Assembly (NCBI GenBank): GCA_028288515.1 | Contig: JAQBNP010000166.1 | Span: forward strand, 1-35,745 | Direction of reading: 5' to 3' | Length of the DNA stretch: 35,745 nt | Source: Flaviaestuariibacter sp. | GTDB taxonomy: Bacteria > Bacteroidota > Bacteroidia > Chitinophagales > Chitinophagaceae | Shown: piece by piece, positions 25,914-34,471 of the stretch | How the letters are laid out: each line of letters starts with the position of its first letter | How positions within the stretch are numbered: position 1 is the stretch's first letter | The notes under the pieces: generated by a model | Seen by the model: the letters and a program-made list of their open reading frames with translations, nothing else | Told to the model about the DNA's origin: nothing | The model's database searches: none | Made by a program: the position numbers and the translations under genes

Positions 25914-27995
25914 GACCATCTTTAAAAACTCGTCCTCCGAGATGATCCGCACCGACGTGATCTTCTTTGCTTTCTCGAGCTTGCTGCCCGCATCCTCGCC
26001 CACCACCAGGTAGCTGAGCTTGCTGCTCACCCCCGAAACGATCGTGCCGCCGTTGTCCTCCACCAGCTGTTCAGCTTCGCTGCGCTTCAATCGAACCAGC
26101 GTGCCCGTGAACAAAAAGCTCAGGCCCTGCAGATCGCCGCCGGTTGTGTCTTTGCGGTGATCGTTCGTGAGCGTCAGGCCGAGATCCTCGAGCTCCTTGA
26201 GCAGCGCGCGGTTGTCGGCGTTGGCAAAAAAGCTGGCCACGCTGCCGGCCACTTTCGGACCGATGTCTTCCAGTCCTTTCAAAGCCTCCTCATCGAAGGA
26301 TTGAAGATCGAGAAGGTGGTGGACGGCGTGAGCAAGCGTCTTGGCCGTCGTTTCCCCAACGTACCGGATGCCGAGCGCGAAGAGCAGCCGGTGAAGCGGT
26401 TGTGTCTTTGAGCTGTCGATCGCCGTCCTGAGCTTTTCAAGTGATTTTGCGCCGAAGCCTTCGAGCTTGCCGATCGCCTCGAAATCGAGGCGGTAGATAT
26501 CGGGGATGGATGACAGGAGGCCGATCTTGTAAAACTTTTCGATGTTGGCCTCGCCCAGGCCGCGGATGTCCATGGCATCCTTCGACGCGAAATGGAACAG
26601 GCGCTCCAGGGCCTGCGCCGGGCAGGATGCATTGGGACAGCGCCACGCAGCTTCATCGGCAGCACGGTACAGGGCATCGCCGCAAGAGGGGCAGCAGGTG
26701 GGAAAGACGATGGGCTGCTCGGTGCCGTCCCGCAGCTCCGTCAGCGGCTTGACGATATACGGGATGACATCGCCGGCGCGCTCCACCAGCACTGTGTCCC
26801 CGATGCGAATGTCCTTGTCGCGGATGATATCCTCATTGAACAAGGATACCGATGTGACGGTCACGCCGCCGATGGGTACCGGCTCGATCTTGGCCACCGG
26901 ACCGATATTGCCTGTGCGGCCCACCTGGTACTCGATGCGCAGGAGCTTGCTTGTCGCCTGCCGGGCCTTGAACTTATAGGCGATGGCCCAGCGTGGATGG
27001 TGGCTCGTCATGCCGAGGGTTTCCTGCAGCGCAAATTCATTCACCTTGATCACCATACCGTCGATCTCGTAGGGCAGGTCGTCACGGCCTTCCTCGAAAG
27101 CAAGGCAATAATCAATGACGGCCTGGATCCCGCTAAATACCTTCATCTCGCGCGCCGGGCTTCGAAAGCCAAGCTCGTACAGCATCGCCAGGGTTTCGGC
27201 GTGGGTGGTGAAGTCCTCGGTCCGACCCGGCAGCGTTGTATAATACCCCAGGCTGTAAACGAAGGCCTCGAGCTTGCGGCGGCCGACCTCCACCGGGTCC
27301 TTGATGCGGAGCGTGCCGGCTGCAGCATTGCGCGGGTTGGCCAGGGGTTGCCCGCCGGCCTCAACAAGGGATTCGTTGAAGGCGGCGAAATTCGTTTTGT
27401 TGATGAGCACCTCGCCCCGGATCTCGGCGGTGTGCAGGCCATGTGCGGCGAACTTTGCCGCAAGAGGAATGGTACGGATCTGGCGGATATTCGGTGTGAT
27501 GTCGTCCCCGTGGACACCGTCGCCGCGGGTGGCTCCGCGTATGAGGCGATCGTCCTCGTAAACGAGGGAGATGGAAGCGCCGTCGAACTTGGGCTCCACG
27601 CAGTAGTCGATCGTCTCGCGGCCGGTTGCCTCACGTGTCTTCCGGTCGAAGGCCAGGAGGTCGTCCGCATTGTAGGAGTTGTCGAGGGAGAGCATGGGAA
27701 CCAGGTGGGGTACCGTTGGGAATTCCTTGGTCAGTCCCTTGCCGACGCGCTGCGTGGGCGAATCCGCAATGATAAGGTCGGGGTTGTCGGTTTCCAGTGC
27801 CTCGAGGCTTTTGTAGAGCGTGTCGTATTCGAAATCGGAAATGAGCGGGTCGTTCTGGATATAATAGCGGTATTCATGAAAGCGCAGCGCGTCCCGGAGA
27901 GAGTCGATCTCGTGCACGGTGATGCCGCCGCCGCGCGCCGTAGCGAGCAGGGCCGTGGTTTTTGCCTGGATCTCTTTGATGGAATCGGTGGTCAT
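25905..27995 (-). CDS. ligA: NAD-dependent DNA ligase
   Basis: Start at MTTDSIKEIQAK. KFDG active site, CCPSCG/CPNASCPAQ zinc motif, HhH region, C-terminal BRCT (GLSFLFTGTLVRLKRSEAEQLVEDNGG). Confidence 0.97.
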   Translation of the reverse strand: MTTDSIKEIQAKTTALLATARGGGITVHEIDSLRDALRFHEYRYYIQNDPLISDFEYDTLYKSLEALETDNPDLIIADSPTQRVGKGLTKEFPTVPHLVPMLSLDNSYNADDLLAFDRKTREATGRETIDYCVEPKFDGASISLVYEDDRLIRGATRGDGVHGDDITPNIRQIRTIPLAAKFAAHGLHTAEIRGEVLINKTNFAAFNESLVEAGGQPLANPRNAAAGTLRIKDPVEVGRRKLEAFVYSLGYYTTLPGRTEDFTTHAETLAMLYELGFRSPAREMKVFSGIQAVIDYCLAFEEGRDDLPYEIDGMVIKVNEFALQETLGMTSHHPRWAIAYKFKARQATSKLLRIEYQVGRTGNIGPVAKIEPVPIGGVTVTSVSLFNEDIIRDKDIRIGDTVLVERAGDVIPYIVKPLTELRDGTEQPIVFPTCCPSCGDALYRAADEAAWRCPNASCPAQALERLFHFASKDAMDIRGLGEANIEKFYKIGLLSSIPDIYRLDFEAIGKLEGFGAKSLEKLRTAIDSSKTQPLHRLLFALGIRYVGETTAKTLAHAVHHLLDLQSFDEEALKGLEDIGPKVAGSVASFFANADNRALLKELEDLGLTLTNDHRKDTTGGDLQGLSFLFTGTLVRLKRSEAEQLVEDNGGTIVSGVSSKLSYLVVGEDAGSKLEKAKKITSVRIISEDEFLKMVGK

Positions 27996-28103
27996 ACGTT
28001 CCTCAAAATAAAGCCATCCGGCTGTCCCGGCCAAGCATCGGTTTGGCGGTCCGCAGCCGGCCTGGCGCACGTCAATTTGTTTTCATGCAACCGGGCAATC
28101 GCC

Positions 28104-28111
28104 TATCTTCG
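28104..28111 (+). promoter_or_regulatory. Candidate -7 element TATCTTCG upstream of pyrH
   Basis: 7/8 match to TAnnTTTG; pyrH ATG at 28135. Confidence 0.4.
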
Positions 28112-28134
28112 CCGCGCTATACTTAACTACTTCT

Positions 28135-28854
28135 ATGCTTCCTAAGTACAAACGCATTCTTCTCAAGCTTTCCGGCGAATCACTCATGGGCAGTAAGAGT
28201 TTCGGCTTCGATACGGCCGTTATGAGCCAGTACGCGCAGGACATCAAAGCCATTGTGGACCTCGGCGTGCAGGTGGCCATCGTGATCGGCGGCGGCAATA
28301 TTTACCGCGGCATGAACGAGGCCGAGACCGGCATTGAGCGCGCCCACGGCGATTATATGGGCATGCTCGCAACGGTCATCAATGGCATGGCCCTCCAGGC
28401 TGCGCTCGAGAAAGTAGGCGTGTACACGAGGCTTCAAAGCGCCATCAAGATGGAGCAGATCGCCGAGCCGTATATCCGCCGCCGTGCCATGCGCCACCTG
28501 GAGAAGGGCCGCGTGGTCATCTTCGGCGCCGGCACCGGTAATCCTTATTTCACCACCGATACAGCCGGCTCGCTGCGCGCCATCGAGATCAAGGCCGACG
28601 TGATCATGAAAGGCACGCGGGTGGACGGCATCTATACCGCCGACCCGGAGAAAGACCCGACTGCTACGAAGTACGGCGTGATCACGTTCCAGGAATGCAT
28701 TACCCAAAAGCTCAACGTGATGGACATGACGGCCTTCACTCTCTGCATGGAGAACACGCTGCCCATCGTTGTGTTCGACATGAATACACCGGAGAACCTG
28801 CGCCGCGTGGTCACCGGTGAAAAGGTCGGCACGCTTGTTCGCAGCGAACGCTAA
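28135..28854 (+). CDS. pyrH: UMP kinase
   Basis: [45 protein letters not shown]. Confidence 0.97.
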   Translation: MLPKYKRILLKLSGESLMGSKSFGFDTAVMSQYAQDIKAIVDLGVQVAIVIGGGNIYRGMNEAETGIERAHGDYMGMLATVINGMALQAALEKVGVYTRLQSAIKMEQIAEPYIRRRAMRHLEKGRVVIFGAGTGNPYFTTDTAGSLRAIEIKADVIMKGTRVDGIYTADPEKDPTATKYGVITFQECITQKLNVMDMTAFTLCMENTLPIVVFDMNTPENLRRVVTGEKVGTLVRSER

Positions 28855-28911
28855 AGCGTTTCGGAAAAAAAGTACGATCTTGGGGAACAACCCCGTGAAG
28901 CTGACTGCCAT

Positions 28912-29517
28912 ATGCTTATTGTGATCCTGCTCTCCGTTTCCCTCGTCTGCCTCCTGGCATTGTTTCTCAACAAGAAGCTGCTGGCAGACCTCCTGGCGCG
29001 TGTTGCGCCGGCCGGACCGCTTCCGGTACGTGTGAAGCTTCCATCAAAAACGTCCCAGCCCAGACCCGCAACCGACGCACCTTCCGACGAGCTCACCATG
29101 GAGTTCGACGACCTGCAGTGGCTTCTGGAGAAGAAGAAAACAGAGCTGCGACTGCTGGCCGCGGAACAGTCACTGAAAGATGAAAATGCGGTGCGCCTCG
29201 ATGCCATCGAAGACACCATCGACGTGATCGAGAGTCGTCTTCTCCGCCTGCAGCACAGCCTCGCCAATGTGCGCCAGACGGTCATTCAGCTCGACGAGCT
29301 CACGATCATCAACAGCCGTCTTCAGCGCGAGCTTTCCCAGTGCAAAGGCCAGTGGCAGTCGGCCCTGGAAGACAATGGAGCGCTCCGGGAAGAGCTCGAC
29401 GACGTTCGTGACTATGCAGCGGACCTCAAGCAGCAGCGACAGCAGCTGCACAAGCAGGTCAGCCTTCTCGAAAACCTTCTTGGCGCCGGAGCCGCTTCTC
29501 AGACGGTCCGCGGCTAA
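28912..29517 (+). CDS. Hypothetical membrane-anchored coiled-coil protein
   Basis: 201 aa. N-terminal TM (LIVILLSVSLVCLLALFL), long charged/Leu-rich coiled-coil-like remainder. Confidence 0.65.
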   Translation: MLIVILLSVSLVCLLALFLNKKLLADLLARVAPAGPLPVRVKLPSKTSQPRPATDAPSDELTMEFDDLQWLLEKKKTELRLLAAEQSLKDENAVRLDAIEDTIDVIESRLLRLQHSLANVRQTVIQLDELTIINSRLQRELSQCKGQWQSALEDNGALREELDDVRDYAADLKQQRQQLHKQVSLLENLLGAGAASQTVRG

Positions 29518-29531
29518 GCCCCGTTTGCTCC

Positions 29532-29539
29532 TACCTTTA
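29532..29539 (+). promoter_or_regulatory. Candidate -7 element TACCTTTA upstream of pdxH
   Basis: 7/8 match to TAnnTTTG, 13 nt upstream of ATG 29545. Confidence 0.45.
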
Positions 29540-29544
29540 GGGCC

Positions 29545-30189
29545 ATGAATCCCCAGATCGCGAGCCTGCGGCAGGAGTATGCCGCCCAGGTCTTATTGGA
29601 AGAAGACGCACACGCAGACCCGCTGGGTCAGTTTGCAAGATGGTGGGACCAGGCCATCCAAAGCCAGATTGTTGAGCCCAACGCCATGACCCTTGCCACG
29701 GCCTCATGCGACGGGTTTCCATCGGCGCGCATCGTCCTGCTGAAAGGCTTCGACCATCGTGGTTTTGTTTTCTATACCAACTACCAAAGCTTTAAGGGCA
29801 TGCAGCTGCAGGAGAACCCGAAAGCCTGCCTCGTTTTTTTCTGGAAGGAGCTGGAACGGCAGGTGCGGGTAACAGGACTTGTTTCGAAACTAGATGCGCT
29901 TGAGAGCGATGCCTATTTCCTGTCACGGCCCGAAGGAAGCCGGCTGGGTGCCTGGGCGTCGCCGCAGAGCACGGTGGTTGAAAGCCGCGCCTGGCTTGAT
30001 ACGCGCTATGCGGACCTGGTGCGTGAGGCGAAGGAGAAGGTGGCTGTGCGGCCCCCGCATTGGGGAGGCTACCTGGTGAAGCCGGTCATCGTGGAATTCT
30101 GGCAGGGAAGGCCCAGCCGCCTTCACGACAGGCTGCAGTATACAATGGAGGAGAACGGTGGTTGGAAGCTGGAGCGCCTTGCGCCCTAG
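29545..30189 (+). CDS. pdxH: Pyridoxamine 5'-phosphate oxidase
   Basis: NAMTLATASCDGFPSARIVLLKGFDHRGFVFYTNYQSFKG; C-terminal EFWQGRPSRLHDRLQY...WKLERLAP. Confidence 0.97.
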   Translation: MNPQIASLRQEYAAQVLLEEDAHADPLGQFARWWDQAIQSQIVEPNAMTLATASCDGFPSARIVLLKGFDHRGFVFYTNYQSFKGMQLQENPKACLVFFWKELERQVRVTGLVSKLDALESDAYFLSRPEGSRLGAWASPQSTVVESRAWLDTRYADLVREAKEKVAVRPPHWGGYLVKPVIVEFWQGRPSRLHDRLQYTMEENGGWKLERLAP

Positions 30190-30270
30190 ACCACCGGAAA
30201 TGGAACAAGGAACAGGGCGCCGCCGAAAGGGACACCATATTCCTTGCTCACCTGGACCGTACCGGTATGC

Positions 30271-30399
30271 TTAAGCTTCTTTCTTCGTAGCGGCGGCAGG
30301 CGCGTTGCCTGTGATCTTTTTTTCAGTGGCCGGGCGCGACTTGCCGAATGAGCCTTTGAAGATCTTTCCTTTTTTGGTTTTCTTATCACCTCTTCCCAT
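30271..30399 (-). CDS. 30S ribosomal protein bTHX-like small basic protein
   Basis: 42 aa MGRGDKKTKKGKIFKGSFGKSRPATEKKITGNAPAAATKKEA, inside ORF 30271..30474; N-terminus matches the THX family pattern. Confidence 0.85.
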   Translation of the reverse strand: MGRGDKKTKKGKIFKGSFGKSRPATEKKITGNAPAAATKKEA

Positions 30400-30431
30400 T
30401 GTAATCGTTTTTAGTGTTGCAAATGTGCAAA

Positions 30432-30476
30432 AAAAAAGGCATAAAGAAGCCCCCGTTTTTGGCGGAGGCTTCAAAT
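30432..30476 (-). terminator. Intrinsic terminator downstream of the HU gene
   Basis: Minus strand: GAAGCCTCCGCCAAAAACGGGGGCTTC followed by a T-rich tract. Confidence 0.75.
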
Positions 30477-30494
30477 TGCATGCGAAAGATCGCG

Positions 30495-30764
30495 TTATAC
30501 CTTGGCAGACAGCTCTTTGCCGGCTTTGAATTTCGGCACTTTGCGGGCCTTGATCTTGATCACGGCGCCGGTCTGAGGGTTGCGGCCGTTGCGGGCTGCA
30601 CGCTTTGTAACGGAGAACGTACCAAAGCCAACGAGGGTAACCTTGTCGCCTTTTTTCAATGTCTTTGTGACAGCAGCAACGAATGAATCCAGGGAAGCAT
30701 TCGCTTGAGTTTTGGTGATGCCTGCATCTTCTGCAATCTGTGCAATCAGTTCAGCTTTGTTCAT
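30495..30764 (-). CDS. hup: HU-family DNA-binding protein
   Basis: 89 aa. [49 protein letters not shown]. Confidence 0.97.
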   Translation of the reverse strand: MNKAELIAQIAEDAGITKTQANASLDSFVAAVTKTLKKGDKVTLVGFGTFSVTKRAARNGRNPQTGAVIKIKARKVPKFKAGKELSAKV

Positions 30765-30792
30765 AGTTAAATGTTATAAAGTTTGAGTGTGA

Positions 30793-30823
30793 CAAATTTA
30801 GAGGCTTTTTGATACCGACAAAA
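30793..30823 (-). promoter_or_regulatory. Bacteroidota-type promoter for HU
   Basis: Minus strand TTTTG-N18-TAAATTTG; exact TAnnTTTG -7 and a TTTG -33 at near-consensus spacing. Confidence 0.7.
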
Positions 30824-31049
30824 TATTTGAGCACCTAATTTTCAAAAATAAGCCGGCCTGAAAGCCGCACGGGTAGCGGGTTTTACGGGTTTACGCTTAA
30901 GCCACACATATAAACCGAATGCCATTGATTTCAGCAAAGCCGCGCTGCAAGCGGGTTTTGAGCGAAGCTCCTGAGACCGGCGAGGCTGCGGTTATGGGAT
31001 TCATCCGCGCAAAGGCAGGCCCACAGAAGTTTTGCACGTCATGTGGATA

Positions 31050-31370
31050 CTAGGCGACGACCTCCATAACGGAGCGGAATGCGATGAAGTTGGCGCCCCA
31101 GCGGTTGGTGGAATCCTGCCGGAAATAGTCGGCGTGTTCGGCAATATACCGTGCGTATTCGGCGGCATCCGCAGCTGTGTATTGAACAGCGAAAGTCGGC
31201 CCGTCGCTTTCGTCGGTTTCAAGGAGACGCACGACGCGGTAGTCCGAAAAGCAGCCGGTACCCATGATACCGGGGATGTGCTCGGAGAGGAGCCAGGTGC
31301 GCCAGGCGTCTGCAATGGAAGGGTCCACTTTGATCGTCACGTTATAGATGATGGTTCCGGGTTGTGGCAT
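31050..31370 (-). CDS. DUF4286 family protein
   Basis: 106 aa. IIYNVTIKVDPSIADAWRTWLLSEHIPGIMGTGCFSDYRVVRLLE. Confidence 0.88.
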   Translation of the reverse strand: MPQPGTIIYNVTIKVDPSIADAWRTWLLSEHIPGIMGTGCFSDYRVVRLLETDESDGPTFAVQYTAADAAEYARYIAEHADYFRQDSTNRWGANFIAFRSVMEVVA

Positions 31371-31379
31371 GTGGGGTGT

Positions 31380-32162
31380 TTATGCGTTAACGGCGGCGAG
31401 GTCGACCTCGGCGAAGATGGGGCAATGATCGCTGTGCTTCACATCGGGATAGATGTCGGCTCCCTTCAGGTGCGGCTTGAGGGATTCCGTGACGCTGATA
31501 TAGTCGATCCGCCATCCCTTATTGTTCAGGCGCACGGAGGGAAATCGCTGGCTCCACCACGAATACAGGTGTGGCTCGCTTTTGAAATGCCGCAGGCTGT
31601 CCACCCACCCGTTGGTGTAAAGCTGGTCCATCCACGCGCGCTCTTCCGGCAGGAAGCCGCTGTTCTTTTTATTGCCCTTCGGGTCGTGGATATCGATCTC
31701 GCGGTGCGCAATATTGTAATCGCCGCAGAGGATCAGGTGTGGATGCACGCTGCGCAGATCCTGCAGGTAGGCATAGAACTCTTCGAGCCATTGATATTTG
31801 TAGGTTTGGCGCTCATCACCGGACGTGCCGGATGGAAAGTAAGCGTTGATGAGGCGCACCTTACCGAAGTCGAGCTGGATCACGCGGCCTTCATCATCGC
31901 TGACCTGGTGGCCTGTGCCGCACTGGACATGGTCCGGCTTCACCCGTGTAAATACGGTAACGCCGCTGTAGCCTTTCTTTTGTGCGCAGAACCAGTGATC
32001 GTGGTAGCCGAGGTCGTTGAACGCTTTCGCATCTACGTCAGTTTGCTGCGCTTTATTTTCCTGGATGCAGATCACGTCGGCGGGGTGCGTCTTCAGCCAG
32101 TCGAGAAATCCTTTCTTGACGGCGGCGCGGATCCCATTGACATTGTAGCTGATGATCTTCAT
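31380..32162 (-). CDS. xth: Exodeoxyribonuclease III
   Basis: Start at MKIISYNVNGIRAAVKKGF. ICIQENKAQ, LCGDYNIAHREIDIHDPKGN, WRIDYISVT...KHSDHCPIFAEV. Confidence 0.95.
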   Translation of the reverse strand: MKIISYNVNGIRAAVKKGFLDWLKTHPADVICIQENKAQQTDVDAKAFNDLGYHDHWFCAQKKGYSGVTVFTRVKPDHVQCGTGHQVSDDEGRVIQLDFGKVRLINAYFPSGTSGDERQTYKYQWLEEFYAYLQDLRSVHPHLILCGDYNIAHREIDIHDPKGNKKNSGFLPEERAWMDQLYTNGWVDSLRHFKSEPHLYSWWSQRFPSVRLNNKGWRIDYISVTESLKPHLKGADIYPDVKHSDHCPIFAEVDLAAVNA

Positions 32163-32196
32163 GAAAACAAATGTAGGCGTTTCCGTTTTTCGGGTG

Positions 32197-32265
32197 AACC
32201 ACCAAGGCACGAGGGCCACGAAGAAGCACGATGGAAGCCTTCTTTGGGGCTTCCTGTCTTCGTGG
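32197..32265 (+). repeat. Dispersed palindromic intergenic repeat copy
   Basis: GAACCACCAAGGCACGAGGGCCACGAAG...GGAAGCC / GGCTTCCTGTCTTCGTGGGCC. Confidence 0.65.
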
Positions 32266-32370
32266 GCCATTCCCGCCTTACCTGCCTGCTTGAGGTCCCT
32301 GCGGGACAGCCTCGGAGGTGCAGGTGATTGCTTCGTTCCTCGCATTGACGGACAGCACTGGATCGCACCC

Positions 32371-32412
32371 ACTCACTACTCACCATTCACTATTGACTAT
32401 TCACAATTCACT
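32371..32412 (-). repeat. Heptanucleotide repeat (TTCACTA/TTCACCA family) upstream of tadA
   Basis: CTCACTACTCACCATTCACTATTGACTATTCACAATTCACTC. Confidence 0.85.
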
Positions 32413-32417
32413 CTTCC

Positions 32418-32425
32418 TACCTTCG
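32418..32425 (+). promoter_or_regulatory. Candidate -7 element TACCTTCG upstream of tadA
   Basis: 7/8 match to TAnnTTTG, 12 nt upstream of ATG 32430; TTG at 32393 in the repeat could act as -33. Confidence 0.45.
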
Positions 32426-32429
32426 TCCC

Positions 32430-32867
32430 ATGGATGACAGTCACTACATGAAGCAGGCCCTGGCCCAGGCACGGCAGGCCTTTGACGAGGAGGAAGTGCC
32501 TGTCGGCGCGGTCATTGTGCTGCAGGACAGGATCATCGCCCGCGGCTTTAACCAGGTGGAGAAGCTGAACGACTGTACTGCCCATGCCGAGATCATCGCG
32601 CTTACGTCGGCGTTTAGCTTTCTGGGGTCCAAGTACCTTATGGATGCCACCCTTTATGTCACGGTTGAGCCCTGTCTCATGTGCGCCGGGGCTTTGTATT
32701 GGAGTAAGATCGGCGCGATCGTTTATGGCGCGGCCGATGAAAAAAATGGCCACCGCCGCATCACGGGCACCGTCTCCCCGTTTCATCCGAAGACGGTCGT
32801 CAGGACCGGCGTGCTGGGTGACGAATGCACGACGCTGATGAAGGATTTCTTTGCCCGCCGCCGCTGA
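32430..32867 (+). CDS. tadA: tRNA-adenosine deaminase / CMP-dCMP deaminase family
   Basis: HAEIIAL and EPCLMCAGALYWSKIGAIVYGA zinc-deaminase motifs. Confidence 0.92.
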   Translation: MDDSHYMKQALAQARQAFDEEEVPVGAVIVLQDRIIARGFNQVEKLNDCTAHAEIIALTSAFSFLGSKYLMDATLYVTVEPCLMCAGALYWSKIGAIVYGAADEKNGHRRITGTVSPFHPKTVVRTGVLGDECTTLMKDFFARRR

Positions 32868-32877
32868 TTTCATTGCA

Positions 32878-32920
32878 TAAAAAAAGAAGGCTGACCAGAT
32901 GGTCAGCCTTCTTTTTTTTA
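32878..32920. terminator. Bidirectional intrinsic terminator between tadA and the susD-like gene
   Basis: AAAAAAAGAAGGCTGACC-AGAT-GGTCAGCCTTCTTTTTTTT. Confidence 0.92.
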
Positions 32921-32937
32921 TCGAAACCGAAACGGTA

Positions 32938-34449
32938 TTAATCGACGTCCCAGAAGAGACGGCCGGTAAATACGTTGATGCCGGTTGGAACGTTCGGGTT
33001 GGAACCTTCCTCAGTGCTCGGGTAGAACAGGCGGACAGCAGGCTGTGTGCCGGCAGGCGCCGACGCTGATGCCGGGATCGGAGGGAAGTTGGTGCGGCGA
33101 TACTCGCTCCAGGCCTCGAAGCCGCTGAAGTTCGTCAACGCGATCCACTTCTGCATCCAGATGGCTTTCAGCTTATCAGGCGATGCGGTCCAATCGGCCA
33201 GGTCCTTGCCGCTTGTGAGCAGCGTATTGGCCGCGGCAGCGCCATAGGCCGCCGTTGCGCCGGTTGTCCGGAAGGATTCTTTCACGCCGGTCTCGTAGTA
33301 CGTCTGCGCTGTCAGTGGGAGTGTTACCGCTGCACCGTAGCGTTGCTTTGCTTCTGAGAGCAGGAAGAAGCTTTCAGCAGCGAGCATGATATACATCGGG
33401 CGGTTGAATTCGCCACGCTTGATCACAGATGGCCCGAGGAAGGACGTGTTCTGTGCCAGGTAGCCGGATGATGCGCCGTACGGCACGCCAACATAATTGC
33501 TGACGATCTCTGCGTTCCCTGCCAGCTCGCCACCTTTTGGATAAGCAAGGCGTTTCAGGCGGAAGGTATCGTCGGTGCTGATGAGGCTGGTAAAGAGGAA
33601 GGTCGTTGGGCGCGGGAAGCGACCCAGCGCCTGTGCGCCGCCAGCGGCATTGTAGCCCCAGTTCTCATAGAACGGGTTGAGCTTGCCAGCTGATGCGACA
33701 TAGCCAGGGTTGGCAGTCACGTCCTGGCCTGCGGCGAGGAAGCCCTCGGCAGTGGCCGCAGCTTTGTTGATCTCGGCGATGATGTATGCGTCGCGACCTG
33801 TGATGCGGCTCTGGCGGATGAGGATGCGCATTTTCAGGCTGTTCGCGAAGCGGATCCAGCTTGTCGTATTGCCACCGAACACGATATCAGATGCTTTCTG
33901 AGCCGTCGGAGCCGGGTTGGCGCGAAGCTCGGTGATCGCTGTATCCAGGACCTTGATCAGGTCTTCATAGATCAGCTTCTGATTGTCGAATTTAGGAGCA
34001 AGGACGTCAGAGCCTTTGAACGCTTCGAAATAGGGAGCGTCTCCATAGGAGTCCACAACCATCTGCATCACGTAGCTTTTCATGATGCGCGCGGGGCCTT
34101 TGAAGAACGGCTCTGCTTTGGCGTCCGCATTGTTGATCACGAACTGGAAGTCCTCCATGATATCATACCAGGTATCCCAGAAGTTGAAGTTCGTGTTGTT
34201 GAACTGACCCTGGAAGCGCTCCGGAGCGATGATGTACGTATTGGACTGTGTCCACTGGCCCGACCAATAGGAGCCGAGCTCGTTGGGCGTGAGGAAAGCC
34301 ACCGTGCGTGCCACCCCGGAGGTGAACACAAAATCCGGTGTCGATGTTGGAAGCTGGTTGGGGTTCGTATTGACGTCCAGCCAGGTCTTCTTGCAACTCG
34401 TGGCAATGACAGCCACAAGCGCCATGCACATAAGGAATTTATATTTCAT
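32938..34449 (-). CDS. SusD/RagB family nutrient-binding lipoprotein (SusD-like_2 type)
   Basis: 503 aa. Lipobox VIATSC, KTWLDVNTNPNQLPTSTPDFVFTSG. Downstream of a susC-like gene. Confidence 0.9.
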   Translation of the reverse strand: MKYKFLMCMALVAVIATSCKKTWLDVNTNPNQLPTSTPDFVFTSGVARTVAFLTPNELGSYWSGQWTQSNTYIIAPERFQGQFNNTNFNFWDTWYDIMEDFQFVINNADAKAEPFFKGPARIMKSYVMQMVVDSYGDAPYFEAFKGSDVLAPKFDNQKLIYEDLIKVLDTAITELRANPAPTAQKASDIVFGGNTTSWIRFANSLKMRILIRQSRITGRDAYIIAEINKAAATAEGFLAAGQDVTANPGYVASAGKLNPFYENWGYNAAGGAQALGRFPRPTTFLFTSLISTDDTFRLKRLAYPKGGELAGNAEIVSNYVGVPYGASSGYLAQNTSFLGPSVIKRGEFNRPMYIMLAAESFFLLSEAKQRYGAAVTLPLTAQTYYETGVKESFRTTGATAAYGAAAANTLLTSGKDLADWTASPDKLKAIWMQKWIALTNFSGFEAWSEYRRTNFPPIPASASAPAGTQPAVRLFYPSTEEGSNPNVPTGINVFTGRLFWDVD

Positions 34450-34471
34450 ACTGTTTTTTCTAAGGTTTGAG

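Noticed and set aside
26592-28145. 517-aa plus-strand ORF opposite ligA
   Set aside because: Shadow ORF; ligA motifs are intact on the other strand.
31032-32327. 431-aa plus-strand ORF opposite DUF4286 and xth
   Set aside because: Spans two well-supported minus-strand genes and runs into a dispersed repeat.
32163-32372. N-terminal extension of the xth ORF (start 32372)
   Set aside because: Encoded by intergenic repeat sequence; conserved protein starts MKIISYNVNG at 32162.
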